From the NCBI GenBank assembly GCA_963788125.1, contig CAWBFN010000001.1, forward strand, positions 1,116,001-1,180,000: 64,000 nt of DNA, read 5' to 3'. This DNA comes from Bog-473 sp963788125. GTDB lineage: Bacteria > Actinomycetota > Acidimicrobiia > Acidimicrobiales > RAAP-2. Positions 1 to 9,010 of the stretch are shown here, piece after piece. Position 1 is the stretch's first letter. Every line of letters starts with the position of its first letter. The notes below the pieces were generated by a model, which did no database searches, was not told the origin of the DNA, and saw only the letters and a program-made list of their open reading frames with translations. The position numbers and the translations under genes were made by a program.

Positions 1-74
1 GCTCTGGCGGCAGCTCCTCCGCCCCGTACCTCTCCATTGGCTCGACCTTCGATGATGTGGTCCTGGAGGGTTTG

Positions 75-386
75 ATGGAATTCCATGCGATGCGTTCAAA
101 ACGGGTCTATCGACTGGGCTCGTCCGCATGGATGCAGGACCGCGTGCCCTTCATGATTCACCTTGGGAAGCCAGGCGCGAAGACGACCCTCTGCGGTTGG
201 CCCCGACGTTGGCTTGAGATCACTGACACCGACGTCGTAGCGCAAACGGACAGGTACTTCGGTGGACGACCTCCCTTGTGTGCGGCCTGCCGAAGCATCG
301 CAAACGGGGGCGAGGGGGGCCATTTCGGTCCGCTTATCGCCCGCGGCCGGATGGGCTGGTTCCGTCCACGTCCTCTCAAACCATAA
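75..386 (+). CDS. Small hypothetical protein with a CxxC pair
   Basis: A 103-residue open frame. I chose the ATG at 75 because GGAGGG lies about 5 nt upstream. It has one isolated Cys (TLCGWPRRW) near the middle and a CAAC pair about 35 residues later, which could bind a metal. Lower-case base usage and context (accessory region) give little functional information. The last 20 residues are Arg/Pro-rich and may be read-through of a damaged 3' end. I do not recognise the family; a chance frame remains possible. Confidence 0.4.
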   Translation: MEFHAMRSKRVYRLGSSAWMQDRVPFMIHLGKPGAKTTLCGWPRRWLEITDTDVVAQTDRYFGGRPPLCAACRSIANGGEGGHFGPLIARGRMGWFRPRPLKP

Positions 387-436
387 GCGCATCCGAGACT
401 GGCGACAAGGGGTCGGCCACCTCGATAGCATGCAGC

Positions 437-670
437 GTGGTCTTTGAGCGAGACGACGAAGATCCTCCCGACACGTTGGAGCTATCAAACGGGTTCCGCA
501 TCGTCGTGTACTCGTGGGATAAGGAGCCGGTCGTGCTGCTGAGCGTGACCGACGAGAAGGGAGCGGGGTTCGGCGTGGAGATGACGGCTACCGAGGCGCA
601 AGAGGTCGCGAAGATATTGCAGAGAGCTGCCGGGCTGGAGCCCCAAGCGCCGCCACCTGCGGAGCCTTAG
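437..670 (+). CDS. Small hypothetical protein
   Basis: About 77 residues from a GTG at 437. The body reads as a compact beta-strand protein (NGFRIVVYSWDKEPVVLLSV) followed by an amphipathic helix (TATEAQEVAKILQRAAG) and a Pro-rich tail. This pattern, with acidic N-terminus, is typical of small actinobacterial cytosolic hypotheticals. The frame is open further upstream, but that part is Arg/Ser-rich and does not look coding, so the start is uncertain and no clear ribosome site is seen. Function unknown. Confidence 0.45.
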   Translation: MVFERDDEDPPDTLELSNGFRIVVYSWDKEPVVLLSVTDEKGAGFGVEMTATEAQEVAKILQRAAGLEPQAPPPAEP

Positions 671-760
671 GCACCTCTCTAGGAGGTTCTTCGGGTAGTC
701 CGAAGGCACCGAAATGCCAGCGACCCCGCGTTATGGCCTACCCACGTCGTCACAGGACCA

Positions 761-1192
761 CTACTGAAGTGGCACGTGAACCACCATCTCCCCGTGGTGG
801 ATGGAGAGAAGTGAGGCTGCTTGAGGTAGGGCTGGACGGAATGTGCTGGTCCATTTGGCCGTGACGCCTGAAGATGAACCACCTCCGCCTACCTGCTCAT
901 ACTCGGTGCCGAGATCATCGGCAATAGTCAGCCCGAGGACAAACATACGGCGTCGCCATTCCTCTCCACTTTCATCTCGCGCTGCCAGACTTTCGAAGGA
1001 CTTGGCTCGCACCTTATCTTGAACTTCCGCTTCGTTATCGGCTGGCAGAGTTAATGCGGAATCTGGATGAAAAGTGAACTCCCAATTGACGGCCACCTTG
1101 TTCTCGTAGCGATCGACAGCGAGGACTCGCATCTGGCCACCGGAAGAGTGGATCTGGTCAACCTGTGAGACGGGAATGACTTCAAGTGGCGT
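761..1192 (-). pseudogene. Truncated paralogue of the protein at 10728-11469
   Basis: The readable part has the segments RYENKVAVNW, DDLGTEYEQVGGGG and a C-terminus with an FRPALPQAAS-like stretch. The broken gene at 10728-11469 has matching RYDSKVAVAW, DDVDTKYHRMGGG and FAPAIPEAAS segments. Similarity continues upstream of the first ATG (1132) as LEVIPV versus LELIPV, to about 1192, but no start codon exists in that frame before a stop at 1214-1216. The N-terminal ~100 residues of the paralogue are missing. I therefore read it as a 5'-truncated remnant of an uncharacterised actinobacterial family. Confidence 0.6.
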
Positions 1193-1784
1193 CTCTTGGG
1201 GGACGCGGGCCGTCTATCGACCCCAAGAGTTGGCCCGAGCTGTCGTACGCCTCAACCGTCCACGGCTCATCGCGTTCGGTACCGATGATCCAGGCCCCGT
1301 AGTGGCCCTTGGCCTCGCATTGTTCAGTTCCGCTCTTTTGCGCGAGAGAGACATGAGCGACCTCGGATGTATGCCAGCCCGCGACAATGTGCGCCGGATG
1401 ACCCTCAGTTTGAGAAGTCGTCGAGTGCATTCCCAACCAAATACACTTGCCTTCGGGTGCGGGGATCGATCCCGGAGGACCAACTGCGCCGCGCCACCCG
1501 TTCGGTCCGCCCGTTCCATCAGCGCCGCCGAAACTGCACCATTCGCCGTCGACCCGCTCATAGCGGGTATGCCAAGACTGTGGGTAGTTGATGCCGTCGT
1601 TGAGATCCGGTGCGTAGCACAGAGATACCACCGCTGCGAACGTCGCCGATTTCCAATATGCCAACGGGAAGGTCGTGGCGGGCAGAATGACGTCGGGCAG
1701 AGGGCCAAGACCGTGCTCAAGCGCACGAGCACCATTGTTGGTCATTTCTTCAATGCTGAAGGGTAAGCGGAGGTCTCGTGTCAC
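1182..1784 (-). CDS. Hypothetical protein, 200 aa
   Basis: GTG start at 1784, with an alternative ATG 39 nt downstream. The sequence is rich in Gly and Trp, with HTRYERVDGEWCSFGG and a C-terminal strand pattern (WTVEAYDSSGQLLGS) like many small beta-rich actinobacterial proteins. There is no signal peptide or membrane segment. It ends just upstream of the truncated remnant on the same strand, overlapping its open frame. I do not recognise a family; codon pattern and internal consistency suggest a real gene. Confidence 0.5.
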   Translation of the reverse strand: MTRDLRLPFSIEEMTNNGARALEHGLGPLPDVILPATTFPLAYWKSATFAAVVSLCYAPDLNDGINYPQSWHTRYERVDGEWCSFGGADGTGGPNGWRGAVGPPGSIPAPEGKCIWLGMHSTTSQTEGHPAHIVAGWHTSEVAHVSLAQKSGTEQCEAKGHYGAWIIGTERDEPWTVEAYDSSGQLLGSIDGPRPPRDAT

Positions 1785-1977
1785 GAATCGACATTAGACC
1801 CACACCCGACGGGCAGTGGTGGTCTCAGTTGCAGCCCGAACCGGCTTATGGGGTCAGCCCGGCTTTGCCCGCTGAGCAGCCAACTCGGCCGCGTTCAGAT
1901 CGTCCCGATGTTCACCGCCGGTTCGGGTCTGGCCCTTAGACAGGGACGGCATTCCCGACCGGGCAGACTGGTGCCCT

Positions 1978-2753
1978 GTGGGTGATTCAGCCACGTTCCG
2001 ACTCGATGGCCATGTGGCCACCATCACCTACAACCGACCCGACGCCCTCAACGCCATCAACGCCGAGATGAGGCGCGACCTCAATGACGCCTTCTCGCGG
2101 TTTCGTGATGACGAGGACGCATGGGTGGCCATCGTCACCGGTTCGGGACGAGCCTTCTGCGTCGGCGCAGACCTGCGCGACGGCGCCGGGTCCGCGGGGG
2201 AGTTCGCAGGCACGTTCTGGGAGAAGCCGACCCTGAATTCCTTTGAGAGCGGATGGGAGATCTTCAAGCCGGTCATTGCTGCCGTCAACGGGTACTGCCT
2301 GGGGTACGGGCTCACGCTTGCCACCTGGTGCGATTTCGTCCTGGCGAGTGACCGAGCCGAGTTCGGTCTTCCGGAGGTGAGTCTCGGAGTCCCGGCAATC
2401 GTGGCATCGATACGCCTGCCGCAGCGCATCAACTGGGCCGATGCGATGGAGCTGTTGCTCACGGGGGAGCGCATCGATGCCGAGCGAGCCCACGCGATGG
2501 GTCTCGTCTGGAGGGTCGTCCCTCATGACGCTCTGCTCGACGAGGCCAATGCGCTGGCCCGACGCCTTCTCAGCGGAGCGCCTCTGGCTCAGCGAGCGAT
2601 GAAGGAGATGGCGATGCGGACCCGACACATGGCGACGCTGGAGGCCATCCGCTTCGGCGAGACCATGCGGCAAGTCGCTGGGGGACCCAGGACGCGATCG
2701 AAGGTCGTCAGGCCGCAGCGGAGCACCGACCGCCGCGCTGGACCGGGCGATGA
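1978..2753 (+). pseudogene. Enoyl-CoA hydratase/isomerase (crotonase), frameshifted near the 3' end
   Basis: A crotonase-superfamily protein starting at GTG 1978. The N-terminal strand (HVATITYNRPDALNAI), the oxyanion-hole region (GRAFCVGADLRDG) and the second motif (NGYCLGYGLTLATWCDFVLAS) fit an enoyl-CoA hydratase of fatty-acid or CoA-thioester breakdown. After about residue 235 the frame runs on for more than 100 foreign residues. The expected C-terminus (TQDAIEGRQAAAEHR) lies one frame away and ends at TGA 2751-2753. A single-base deletion at about 2675-2690, around a run of five G, explains this. Either a recent pseudogene or a sequence error. Confidence 0.85.
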
Positions 2754-2853
2754 AGTACGACGGGTCGTCCACGCCGCCGGAGATGTCGATACGCCCCGTG
2801 GGCAGTCTCAATTCGGCACTGGGCCGATCACGCCATCTGGCAAACTGTCTCCG

Positions 2854-3108
2854 GTGCGGAATCTCAACAAATCCCAGAAGGTGGCGGTGCTGGCTGCCAT
2901 TGGCTTCGTTTTTTGGGTAGTTGGCAACTATCTGCACATGGGTGTGTTCGACAGCGGTGTCATCACCTACGCACCGGTCTCAAATGGCACCAACTGGACG
3001 CTCATCTGGCACGAGGCCGTCCAGCTGGCAATCTGGCTAGTTCTGGCCGCAATGTGGCTCTGGATAGCAATCGTTGGTCTCCGAGCCGACATGAGAGACT
3101 CGGAGTAG
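2854..3108 (+). CDS. Small two-helix membrane protein
   Basis: 84 residues from GTG 2854. Two hydrophobic helices (residues about 9-25 with AAIGFVFWVVGNYL, and about 53-73 with AIWLVLAAMWLWIAIVG) flank a polar loop, so it is probably an inner-membrane protein with two spans. It sits in the frame that the damaged crotonase runs into. The apparent long fused ORF over both genes is an artefact of that frameshift. Function unknown. Confidence 0.6.
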   Translation: MRNLNKSQKVAVLAAIGFVFWVVGNYLHMGVFDSGVITYAPVSNGTNWTLIWHEAVQLAIWLVLAAMWLWIAIVGLRADMRDSE

Positions 3109-3155
3109 AGCCTCAGACAGCGAGACGAACCCGCTACCGTGATTACGGTATTGAA

Positions 3156-4145
3156 ATGGCCCGACTGACTCAACTCCAATTCGAAGCCAGACACCAAGTG
3201 CGGACTTTGGTGTGGTCGGGTGACGCCATTATTGACGTTGCTGGAGGCCAGGCATCGGTCAGTATGGATGGGTCAACAACAAGCAGAACCATCAGCTGGG
3301 CGTTCGATTTCGATCGGGCCTTGTTGGCGCCCAGCGGACTCCGGATTCTGTATGCGGTCCTTGGCACAAAGGGACTGGTCGCCACCGCACGTCATCAGGT
3401 CCGAGAACTCAACCGCAGCTACTACCATGCGGGCGCATATGAATACCCGATCGCCATCGGCTTGTTGTCCGATGGCACGGAAGTTCTCGCACATTGTCCC
3501 GATGGTTACAACCGTCTGACGATTGAAACGTTGTCCGACGGCGAAAGACTGAGTTCGGCAGGCAACCAGGCCACCGACGTCTTTCATTCCAGGCTGCAGT
3601 TCAGTCCGAGCGGTCGCTATCTTCTTTCGGCTGGTTGGGTCTGGCACCCAGTTGAGATTGTGACGGTCTACGACATGGAACGCGCCCTCGCTGACGACAC
3701 GTACCTTGAGGGTCGCAGCCTCGACTCCCAACCAGAAGTCAACGGCGAGGTCGACGGCGCCTGCTGGCTCGACGCCGAGACTCTGGTGGTCAGCACCAAT
3801 CCTGACGGGATCTAATGGACGAAGAGAGCGGAGGACTACTTCCGGGGCAACTGGGAGTGTGGTCAATCCGAGACGGCGATGCGATGACTCGTAACTCAGT
3901 TCAAGGCCATACCGGCACGTTACACGGACTCGGGGCACATGTGTTGTGTCTGACGACTAGCCCGTCGGATCGACCCCATGACAGCACAGGTCGTCGACGA
4001 GTGGCCACAGATTGACAGCGGCCAGCAGATAGGCAGCATCCTCCGCGGAACGAGGCCGATCCCCCCATTCGCTCTGGACATCCAACACTCTCGGTTTGCC
4101 GTTGCACACGACGGTGCCGTCGTTGTGGTGGAGCCGTACAAGTGA
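3156..4145 (+). pseudogene. Beta-propeller-like protein broken by two compensating frameshifts
   Basis: It starts at ATG 3156 (MARLTQLQFEARHQV). Repeated strand motifs such as FSPSGRYLLSAGWVWHP resemble WD40/PQQ-like propellers. The first frame stops at 3813-3815. The protein continues in the +2 frame (GLLPGQLGVWSIRDG, then GHTGTLH) from about 3815 to 3950, then returns to the first frame (IDPMTAQVVDEWPQIDSG) and ends at 4145 with VVVVEPYK. The three pieces make one plausible ~330-residue protein. Two single-base indels near 3805 and 3950 are the simplest explanation. Role unknown. Confidence 0.6.
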
Positions 4146-4173
4146 CAGTGGCGTTGGTCACCCTTCCCTCTCG

Positions 4174-4208
4174 GTGCGGCACATCCCGGTCCGTGGGGCT
4201 ACCCGGCG
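4174..4208 (-). repeat. Dispersed palindromic repeat, copy 1
   Basis: Read on the minus strand it runs CGCCGGGTAGCCCCACGG, then CCGGGATGTGCCGCAC. This matches the core of the other copies (GCCCCA...CCGG). The stop codon of the DUF4259 gene lies inside it. Confidence 0.5.
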
Positions 4209-4618
4209 AAGCTCGTCTTCCGTGATTCGACCGAACCCCGCCACGAGGTCAACTGCGCCTCATCCCACAGTTGGGCAAGTTCAGAGTTGGCCGCGACAAC
4301 CCGGTCGAGGGCACTGACGGCGAGGTCCACCAACGCTAGGTCGGCTATCGGAGTCGTACGGGCGACCCAGTCGAGTGCGCTTTCGTTGTAGGGCGACCGC
4401 TCGACATCGAGGCCACGGATTGCTGCCACTAGCTCGGCTGCGGCTACCGCCTCGACTCCTGCGTCCGAATCGAGGTAGTCGTCGGCCCCCACGCTTGCCG
4501 CTCTCACAAGTGCCGCCTGGATGTGGTGCAGACCTGAAGGCTGATCTGCATCGTCGAACTCGTAGACCCAGTCGGAGGCCGTGTCGTTATCGAATGGTCC
4601 CTCGCCCCATGCGCCCAT
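4199..4618 (-). CDS. DUF4259 domain-containing protein
   Basis: 139 residues starting MGAWGEGPFDNDTASDW, the hallmark N-terminus of the DUF4259 family, and of the usual family length. I chose ATG 4618 because the signature begins there; 23 extra in-frame residues upstream look noncoding. It is a soluble acidic protein with no membrane segment. Family function is unknown. Its last codons (TTC GCC GGG TAG) are formed by the dispersed palindromic repeat, so the 3' end of this gene and the repeat are physically joined. A larger relative with the same start lies at 20865. Confidence 0.8.
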   Translation of the reverse strand: MGAWGEGPFDNDTASDWVYEFDDADQPSGLHHIQAALVRAASVGADDYLDSDAGVEAVAAAELVAAIRGLDVERSPYNESALDWVARTTPIADLALVDLAVSALDRVVAANSELAQLWDEAQLTSWRGSVESRKTSFAG

Positions 4619-4763
4619 AACGGGATCGTAGATCCTGGATACCGCCCACTCAAGAATGCCGAATACCTGGGAGGCTGGTTGCCACAAGTTCCTCAGCCCC
4701 TGAGGTGCTGATCGGCCAGGCCCAGGACCGGCAGTAAAGAATGGGTCGGTGTAGGTTGCCGTC

Positions 4764-5000
4764 GTGTCCTACTACCATTCGTCGAAGATCGAACACCCGA
4801 TTGGACGAGTCCTAACTGGACCGGCCACACGTGGAATCGTGAGCCAATGGTGCGACAAGGAGCCAACCTTCGATGGGCGCCGTGTCTACCTGTGGGTAGG
4901 CGACGGCGACCCCCGGTCCCTGAGCACCACCTCCATCTCACCGGACCATCATGGCCCATGGGGCTGCCAACGAAGTGCCGCATGGGGACGGAGGGTGTGA
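4764..5000 (+). CDS. Possible small hypothetical protein or fragment
   Basis: GTG start at 4764. The first ~50 residues (HSSKIEHPIGRVLTGPATRG, then a WCDKEP and VYLWVGD stretch) look like genuine protein. The last 25 residues (Ser/Trp/Arg-rich) do not, so a frameshift near 4910 followed by loss of the rest is plausible. I do not recognise the family. Weak call. Confidence 0.25.
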   Translation: MSYYHSSKIEHPIGRVLTGPATRGIVSQWCDKEPTFDGRRVYLWVGDGDPRSLSTTSISPDHHGPWGCQRSAAWGRRV

Positions 5001-5155
5001 TTCCACCGGCCCGACTACTCAACGTTGCGAGGTAGGCCGGTCGTTCGGTGGTTCCCAACTACCGGCTAAGCGGACATGCATCCATTCAACCATTTCGAAG
5101 TGTCGGACGGGGCCGTCCGCATGTCCCGGAGTACTGGGACATCCTGCCGCTCGCC

Positions 5156-5698
5156 TCACTTGAGTTCCAGGAGGTAGTCCGAGATCACCTTGTCCGGGCC
5201 GTCGAGGTCCCTCGCGGTCTCCCACATCTGGATCCGTTGGATGGGATGAAATCGGACGGTCTCTGGGTCGGGTCGGAAGCTGTCGGGAGCACCGTCTGGC
5301 ACTGCTGTCCGTTGCCTGACGAACAGTCGCCGGACCTCACCATCGAATATCAAATGAACCGGTGGAGGAGTAAGCGGATACCACCCACCTCGCAACTCTG
5401 ATTTGAAAGCAAGGACAGTGCCTAACGGCCACCGAACCAGTGCGCTCGGCGTCAAGGTGATTCCTCCCGCATCCAGAAACAATCCTGAGATTTCGTCTGA
5501 GCGCACCCTCGCCACGATGTCGTAGTTGGGTCCCGCAACCGAGAAGGGGTTGTCGGCAAGTTCGAATCTCAGTGGGGGGTCTGCGTCCACAGCTTCGGCG
5601 CCGTCAAGCGACACCTCCAATACTGTCGTCCAGCGATCTCCTTCCCCGAGTTCAAGCCCGTCATCCCCAACAATCCAGGTCGCAAGTAGAACCCACAT
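5156..5698 (-). CDS. Hypothetical protein, 180 aa
   Basis: An intact frame with alternating hydrophobic strands (RWTTVLEVSLDGAEAVDADP, VRWPLGTVLAFKSEL, PPVHLIFDGEVRRLFVRQR), suggesting a beta-rich cytosolic fold and no export signal. It is a single gene unit in the accessory region. I cannot assign a family. Confidence 0.6.
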   Translation of the reverse strand: MWVLLATWIVGDDGLELGEGDRWTTVLEVSLDGAEAVDADPPLRFELADNPFSVAGPNYDIVARVRSDEISGLFLDAGGITLTPSALVRWPLGTVLAFKSELRGGWYPLTPPPVHLIFDGEVRRLFVRQRTAVPDGAPDSFRPDPETVRFHPIQRIQMWETARDLDGPDKVISDYLLELK

Positions 5699-5766
5699 CC
5701 CTAGAGCTTTTCACGCACGCCGGTCGCATCTCCGGGTGCCCTACTCTTCCCGTAAGACCACACCGA

Positions 5767-5793
5767 CGTCCCGACGAACTGGGGCACCCTGAG
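5767..5793 (-). repeat. Dispersed palindromic repeat, copy 2 (half element)
   Basis: Minus-strand reading CTCAGGGTGCCCCAGTTCG then TCGGGACG. It lies about 50 nt 3' of the small gene at 5842-6053 and in the same orientation as that gene. Confidence 0.4.
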
Positions 5794-5841
5794 CAGCGAT
5801 GACCGAGTCATCTCCGCTGCATTGCGCTTCCCGAATAGGCG

Positions 5842-6053
5842 TCAGAGCTGAGTTAGCCACCCCGATGCCGGATCGTCAATGTCGAACGTCATGCTCTCGC
5901 CGGGTTCGTCCTTGTCGGTCATCCACGGGGGCCGTTCCGTGACGACGGTCAGTTGCGGGTATTATCGGTGATCTTCTCGGGACTCGTGGCGGCGATGTAG
6001 GCCCACACGCCGCCCTGCCCGTAGTCGTAGCAAACGAGATAACGCTGTTTCAT
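5842..6053 (-). pseudogene. Small conserved hypothetical protein, one frameshift
   Basis: ATG 6053 has an excellent ribosome site (AGGAGGG). The first frame reads MKQRYLVCYDYGQGGVWAYI and stops after 34 codons. Reading on in the adjacent frame from about 5960 gives PQLTVVTERPPWMTD and an acidic C-terminus, which together form one ~70-residue protein. I recall a common short actinobacterial family with the pattern 'DYGxGGxWxYxxAxSxxEI...PxLxVxxxxPxWM'; this is family knowledge, not a search. One base is missing near 5960-5965. Confidence 0.6.
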
Positions 6054-6074
6054 GCTGCCCTCCTACTGGCCTAG

Positions 6075-6109
6075 GACTGTCCCACGTCCGGCGAACGGGG
6101 GCAGGGTGG
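6075..6109 (-). repeat. Dispersed palindromic repeat, copy 3 (half element)
   Basis: Minus-strand reading CCACCCTGCCCCCGTTCGCC followed by GGACGTGGGACAGTC. It lies about 60 nt 3' of the lipoprotein gene, in the same orientation as the gene. Confidence 0.4.
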
Positions 6110-6165
6110 CCGATTCGACGTATCCCTTTGGCTATGGTCAAAGGGGGTGCCGGTTTGGCGTTGGA

Positions 6166-6615
6166 TTAGGCGACACCGACGACCGCCACGGTCCATCTGC
6201 CATTCCGAATTGACGTCAAGATTGAAGGTTCCCGTGCCTTGAAAATGGCTCGTGGAACTGCCGCTGTCCCCAAAAACCGAAACGGGGAAGTCCTTGATGT
6301 TGAGCTGGGTAGAACGTTCCGAAGTTTGGGCTTCCTGAATGATGTAGACCTGAAACTGGCTTCTTTTTCCAACGTTGGAGCAGTTGTAGGTCCAGTTCAG
6401 CTTCCAACCTTTATCACCAGAGGGAACGGTGAACGGGAGCAGAGAATCGCTGCCTGAACCCGACTCACTTTGGAGGCGACGTTCGGTACTTGCGTAACGG
6501 TGGTAGCTGGGGACGCAATCCTGGTGGTCGTTGCCTTTGGCGTTTCGCCCGAACATGCCGCCATTAACAGAGCACATGTGGCGAAAATGGGCACGATTCC
6601 GATTCTGCGGTGCAT
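6166..6615 (-). pseudogene. Putative lipoprotein, two compensating frameshifts
   Basis: ATG 6615 starts a signal peptide with a lipobox (CALLMAAC, Cys at residue 21). The mature part continues in the next frame from about 6470 (FTVPSGDKGWKLNWTYNC, then a GTGTFNLDVNSE stretch) and returns to the first frame at about 6200 to end WTVAVVGVA. This matches a widespread actinobacterial secreted family with the pattern 'F.V....GW...W.Y.C......F.V......G.F.L.I.S.C.W.V.V'. An extra C at 6200/6201 accounts exactly for the second shift. Function unknown. Confidence 0.7.
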
Positions 6616-6681
6616 CCGACCCTCTCACACAGGAGCGCTTCATGATGTTATATGGACCTGGGCGCGAGTCCTTGCGTCTCG

Positions 6682-6736
6682 CTAGCCAAACCGTGCCGAA
6701 CTGCCACACGATCCCGGCGATATGGGGGCAGGTGCC
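6682..6736 (-). repeat. Dispersed palindromic repeat, copy 4 (near full length)
   Basis: The most complete copy. Minus-strand reading starts GGCACCTGCCCCC, passes CGCCGGGATCG and ends GTGGCAGTTCGGCAC, then GGTTTGGCTAG. The left arm and right arm are imperfect reverse complements of each other, so the element can fold. It lies 33 nt 3' of the gene ending at 6770. Confidence 0.65.
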
Positions 6737-6769
6737 TCTCTTGCCGGTCACCCACCCGATTGGAGTGAT

Positions 6770-7187
6770 TTACCGCTTGAAGTCTGGATGCTCCATCAAG
6801 CCGGGATACCCATCGCCCCACCACCACACGCCATTCCCATCTTCGACCAGAAGGTCATACATACGGCCGAGGGGTTCAGAGATATCAAAGAGCGCAATAT
6901 CTGCGGCAACCGCTTCTTCGGCCAACCCGCCCGGTCTGCCGCCCGTCAACGGGGGCCGGTCCAGATCGATGGCGCAGACCGAGCCGTTTTGTGGAAAGGG
7001 AATGGCGGTGATGGGCAAGGAGGACCGGCATTCCGTCTGGATCCACGTCAAGGCTTGCGTCCTCTAGCCACGCTGGTTCCAATAACCATTTATCCTGCGC
7101 AAAGTACCTACGCAGGGCTTTCACCACCCGCTGACCCCAGTCGGGTGATGACGTAACTTCCGGCCATTCGTCATAGGACCAGCCCAT
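6770..7187 (-). pseudogene. Hypothetical protein with one frameshift
   Basis: ATG 7187 begins MGWSYDEWPEV. The protein continues to about 7020, where the frame must shift to read PITAIPFPQNGSVCAIDLD and the C-terminal YDLLVEDGNGVWWWGDGYPG. The joined protein (~138 residues) is coherent and could belong to a small immunity-like family such as SMI1/KNR4, but I cannot confirm that. The indel lies in CCTCCTTGCCC. Confidence 0.5.
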
Positions 7188-7272
7188 TAGACCATCATGG
7201 CGGACTTTTGAATGCGCTGGTCGCCTATATGCGCCGCACTCCCGGCGTAGTGGGCACCAGGGGTGCGGGAGA

Positions 7273-7719
7273 CTAAGTTCTTGAGTGTCGCTTTGTCGCA
7301 GGCCTGCGGCGTCTCGTGAGGAGCTTTGCCAAACGGACGGCCACATGGGTCAACGCGTCATTTGGCGCTCGCGGAAGTTCGCTAATCGTCCAATCCATGA
7401 GGTCTGTGATCTTGGGAACAGGTTCTGACCTCAGTACGCCTATTTCTTGGAGAAGGTCCCTAAGCATTTGCTCTTGATCCGACACGGACAACAGTTCGAT
7501 GTTCTCGGTCAAGGTGATATTCACCCAGCCGTCTCGCGCAAGCAATGCACGAGCCATCTCGACGGTCTCGGAAAGGTCGGGATCGTCGGGTCGAAGACTG
7601 GGTAGGGTGTCAACCATCCACAACGAAAGCCCGGCACCGTTGCGGTAGGTAGGGGCGGTCACGCCCATCTTCTCCAGCCGGGCGAGCAAGGCTCTCTCTT
7701 CACGATTGTTCGGTGCCAC
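7273..7719 (-). CDS. Hypothetical protein, 148 aa
   Basis: GTG 7719 follows AAGGA, and upstream in-frame residues look noncoding. The protein is mostly helical and acidic, with DLSETVEMARALLARDGW and SDQEQMLRDLLQEIGVL, and has a basic C-terminus. No known domain is recognised. It lies 10 nt downstream of the gene ending at 7730 on the same strand, so the two may be cotranscribed. Confidence 0.6.
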   Translation of the reverse strand: MAPNNREERALLARLEKMGVTAPTYRNGAGLSLWMVDTLPSLRPDDPDLSETVEMARALLARDGWVNITLTENIELLSVSDQEQMLRDLLQEIGVLRSEPVPKITDLMDWTISELPRAPNDALTHVAVRLAKLLTRRRRPATKRHSRT

Positions 7720-7729
7720 AACACAATCC

Positions 7730-8215
7730 TTACACGTGCTCCGGAATGTGGGACATAAGGCCACCGACCCGGCGAACTGGGGCTACCCCAACGGTCGAGT
7801 CAGATATCGCCGATACGAGCACCTCGATCTTGCTGTCAACGGGGCATCGCCACCATAGGTCCTGACCACCAATCTCCAGTACCAACACATGAGGGTGTTC
7901 GGGGCAAGCAGGCCACGCCTTCAGAAGATGCTCGACAATCACATCCTGGAGCTGGTTGAGTTGTTCGAGAAACTGTTCGAGAAGGCTCCCCAGTTCCAGC
8001 GATTTGAAGAACTGCAGGTTGATGCATCGGGACCCGTCGATCGAGACGGCGATACTCGGACTCATTTGGGTACGCAAGTAGTCGTCTTCCACAGAGTCGA
8101 AAAGAGGATTCTGCAAGTCACCCTGCTTAACCTCCACGAGGTCAACCGATACGCCTTCGAGCATGGAGACGTCAGATGCGATACGCCTTGCCAGGTCAAC
8201 GATGAACTCATTCAT
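7730..8215 (-). CDS. Hypothetical protein, 161 aa
   Basis: ATG 8215 (MNEFIVDLARRIASDVSMLEG) is the first start that makes protein-like sequence. The order is an N-terminal helix, a strand region (SIAVSIDGSRCINLQFF), a long helix (LLEQFLEQLNQLQDVIVEHL) and a last strand (HPHVLVLEIGGQDLWW). The final ~20 residues (GVAPVRRVGG) are encoded by the dispersed palindromic repeat, so the natural stop may have been displaced. No family recognised. Confidence 0.6.
   Translation of the reverse strand: MNEFIVDLARRIASDVSMLEGVSVDLVEVKQGDLQNPLFDSVEDDYLRTQMSPSIAVSIDGSRCINLQFFKSLELGSLLEQFLEQLNQLQDVIVEHLLKAWPACPEHPHVLVLEIGGQDLWWRCPVDSKIEVLVSAISDSTVGVAPVRRVGGLMSHIPEHV
7761..7790 (-). repeat. Dispersed palindromic repeat, copy 5 (half element)
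   Basis: Minus-strand reading TGGGGTAGCCCCAGTTCGCC followed by GGGTCGGTGG, closest to copy 1. It falls inside the 3' end of the coding frame ending at 7730. Confidence 0.45.
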
Positions 8216-8354
8216 GGATAATCGAAAGTAGCGCCAGGTGCAAAGAGCAAGGGGGCGAGTGCCGCCAAATTGATGGTATCTCACCAGATGGACGGATACG
8301 TGCAGGATCACAGTGGGGGTTGTGGGGGTTGCACCCCTGAGCAAAAATAGGTGG

Positions 8355-8833
8355 ATGGAGCCGCTCTACGACCCGACGCTGTTACCGGATGTTACGCGAA
8401 ATTCGGTCGACTTGGACTGGTCCTGGTATCGAATCGACGAACATATGGGCTTACTTGAATATCAAGGGCTCAATGCAGCTTGCTTATGGGTTCGCCTCGC
8501 TGTTTTGGCCTGATTTTGTCGAAGTCGACGGTGCTTTAAATTCTCGCTGAAATGTATACGGAGGAGGGCTTTCAGAACTGGTATTCGCACTTCAATGGTG
8601 ATTTAACGGCGATCGAGAAGATGATCAACCACGTTCACTTGGAGGATCTCTTTGTGAACGCTCGCCGCGACGACGACCTTGATGGCCAGGTCTTGGACAC
8701 TGTCTTATCGATACTTCAATCCTGTTGGATCGCAGCGGTCACCGCCCGGTTTCCAAATGACCATATTGTCGTCGAGACCTGGGATCCTGAGGATGGATCC
8801 ACACCACAACTTTTCGTGTATCGCCAGCGATAA
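8355..8833 (+). pseudogene. Hypothetical protein, two single-base insertions
   Basis: ATG 8355 begins MEPLYDPTLLPDV. Removing one C at about 8470 (GGGCTCA) restores SMQLAYGFASLFWPDFVEVD. Removing one A at about 8538 (TTTAAATTC) joins it to ILAEMYTEEGFQNWYSHF and the rest up to 8833. The repaired protein has about 158 residues, is acidic and Trp/Phe-rich, and is coherent over its length. Both indels sit in short homopolymers. Function unknown. Confidence 0.6.
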
Positions 8834-8845
8834 CTGGCTCTGATG

Positions 8846-8880
8846 CCTAGCCCGAAAGTGCCGTACGGTGGCACCCTGAG
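8846..8880 (-). repeat. Dispersed palindromic repeat, copy 6
   Basis: Minus-strand reading CTCAGGGTGCCACCGTACGG then CACTTTCGGGCTAG. The last part is identical to copy 10 (20738-20783). It contains the palindrome CCGTACGG inside a GTGCC...GGCAC stem. Confidence 0.65.
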
Positions 8881-9010
8881 ACAGCCCCTCCTGGACAGGG
8901 TGGCGGTCGCGAAATTCCCGCTGTCTGGTCCGGCTTTGCATTCGCACGAGCGCCACGAGCATCACCGATTGCCACTATCCAACGGGCGACCATGCGGGGC
9001 ACGACCGAAG

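Noticed and set aside
1978..3108. Crotonase fused to a membrane protein
   Set aside because: The expected crotonase C-terminus is found in the neighbouring frame with its own stop at 2753, so the fusion results from a frameshift.
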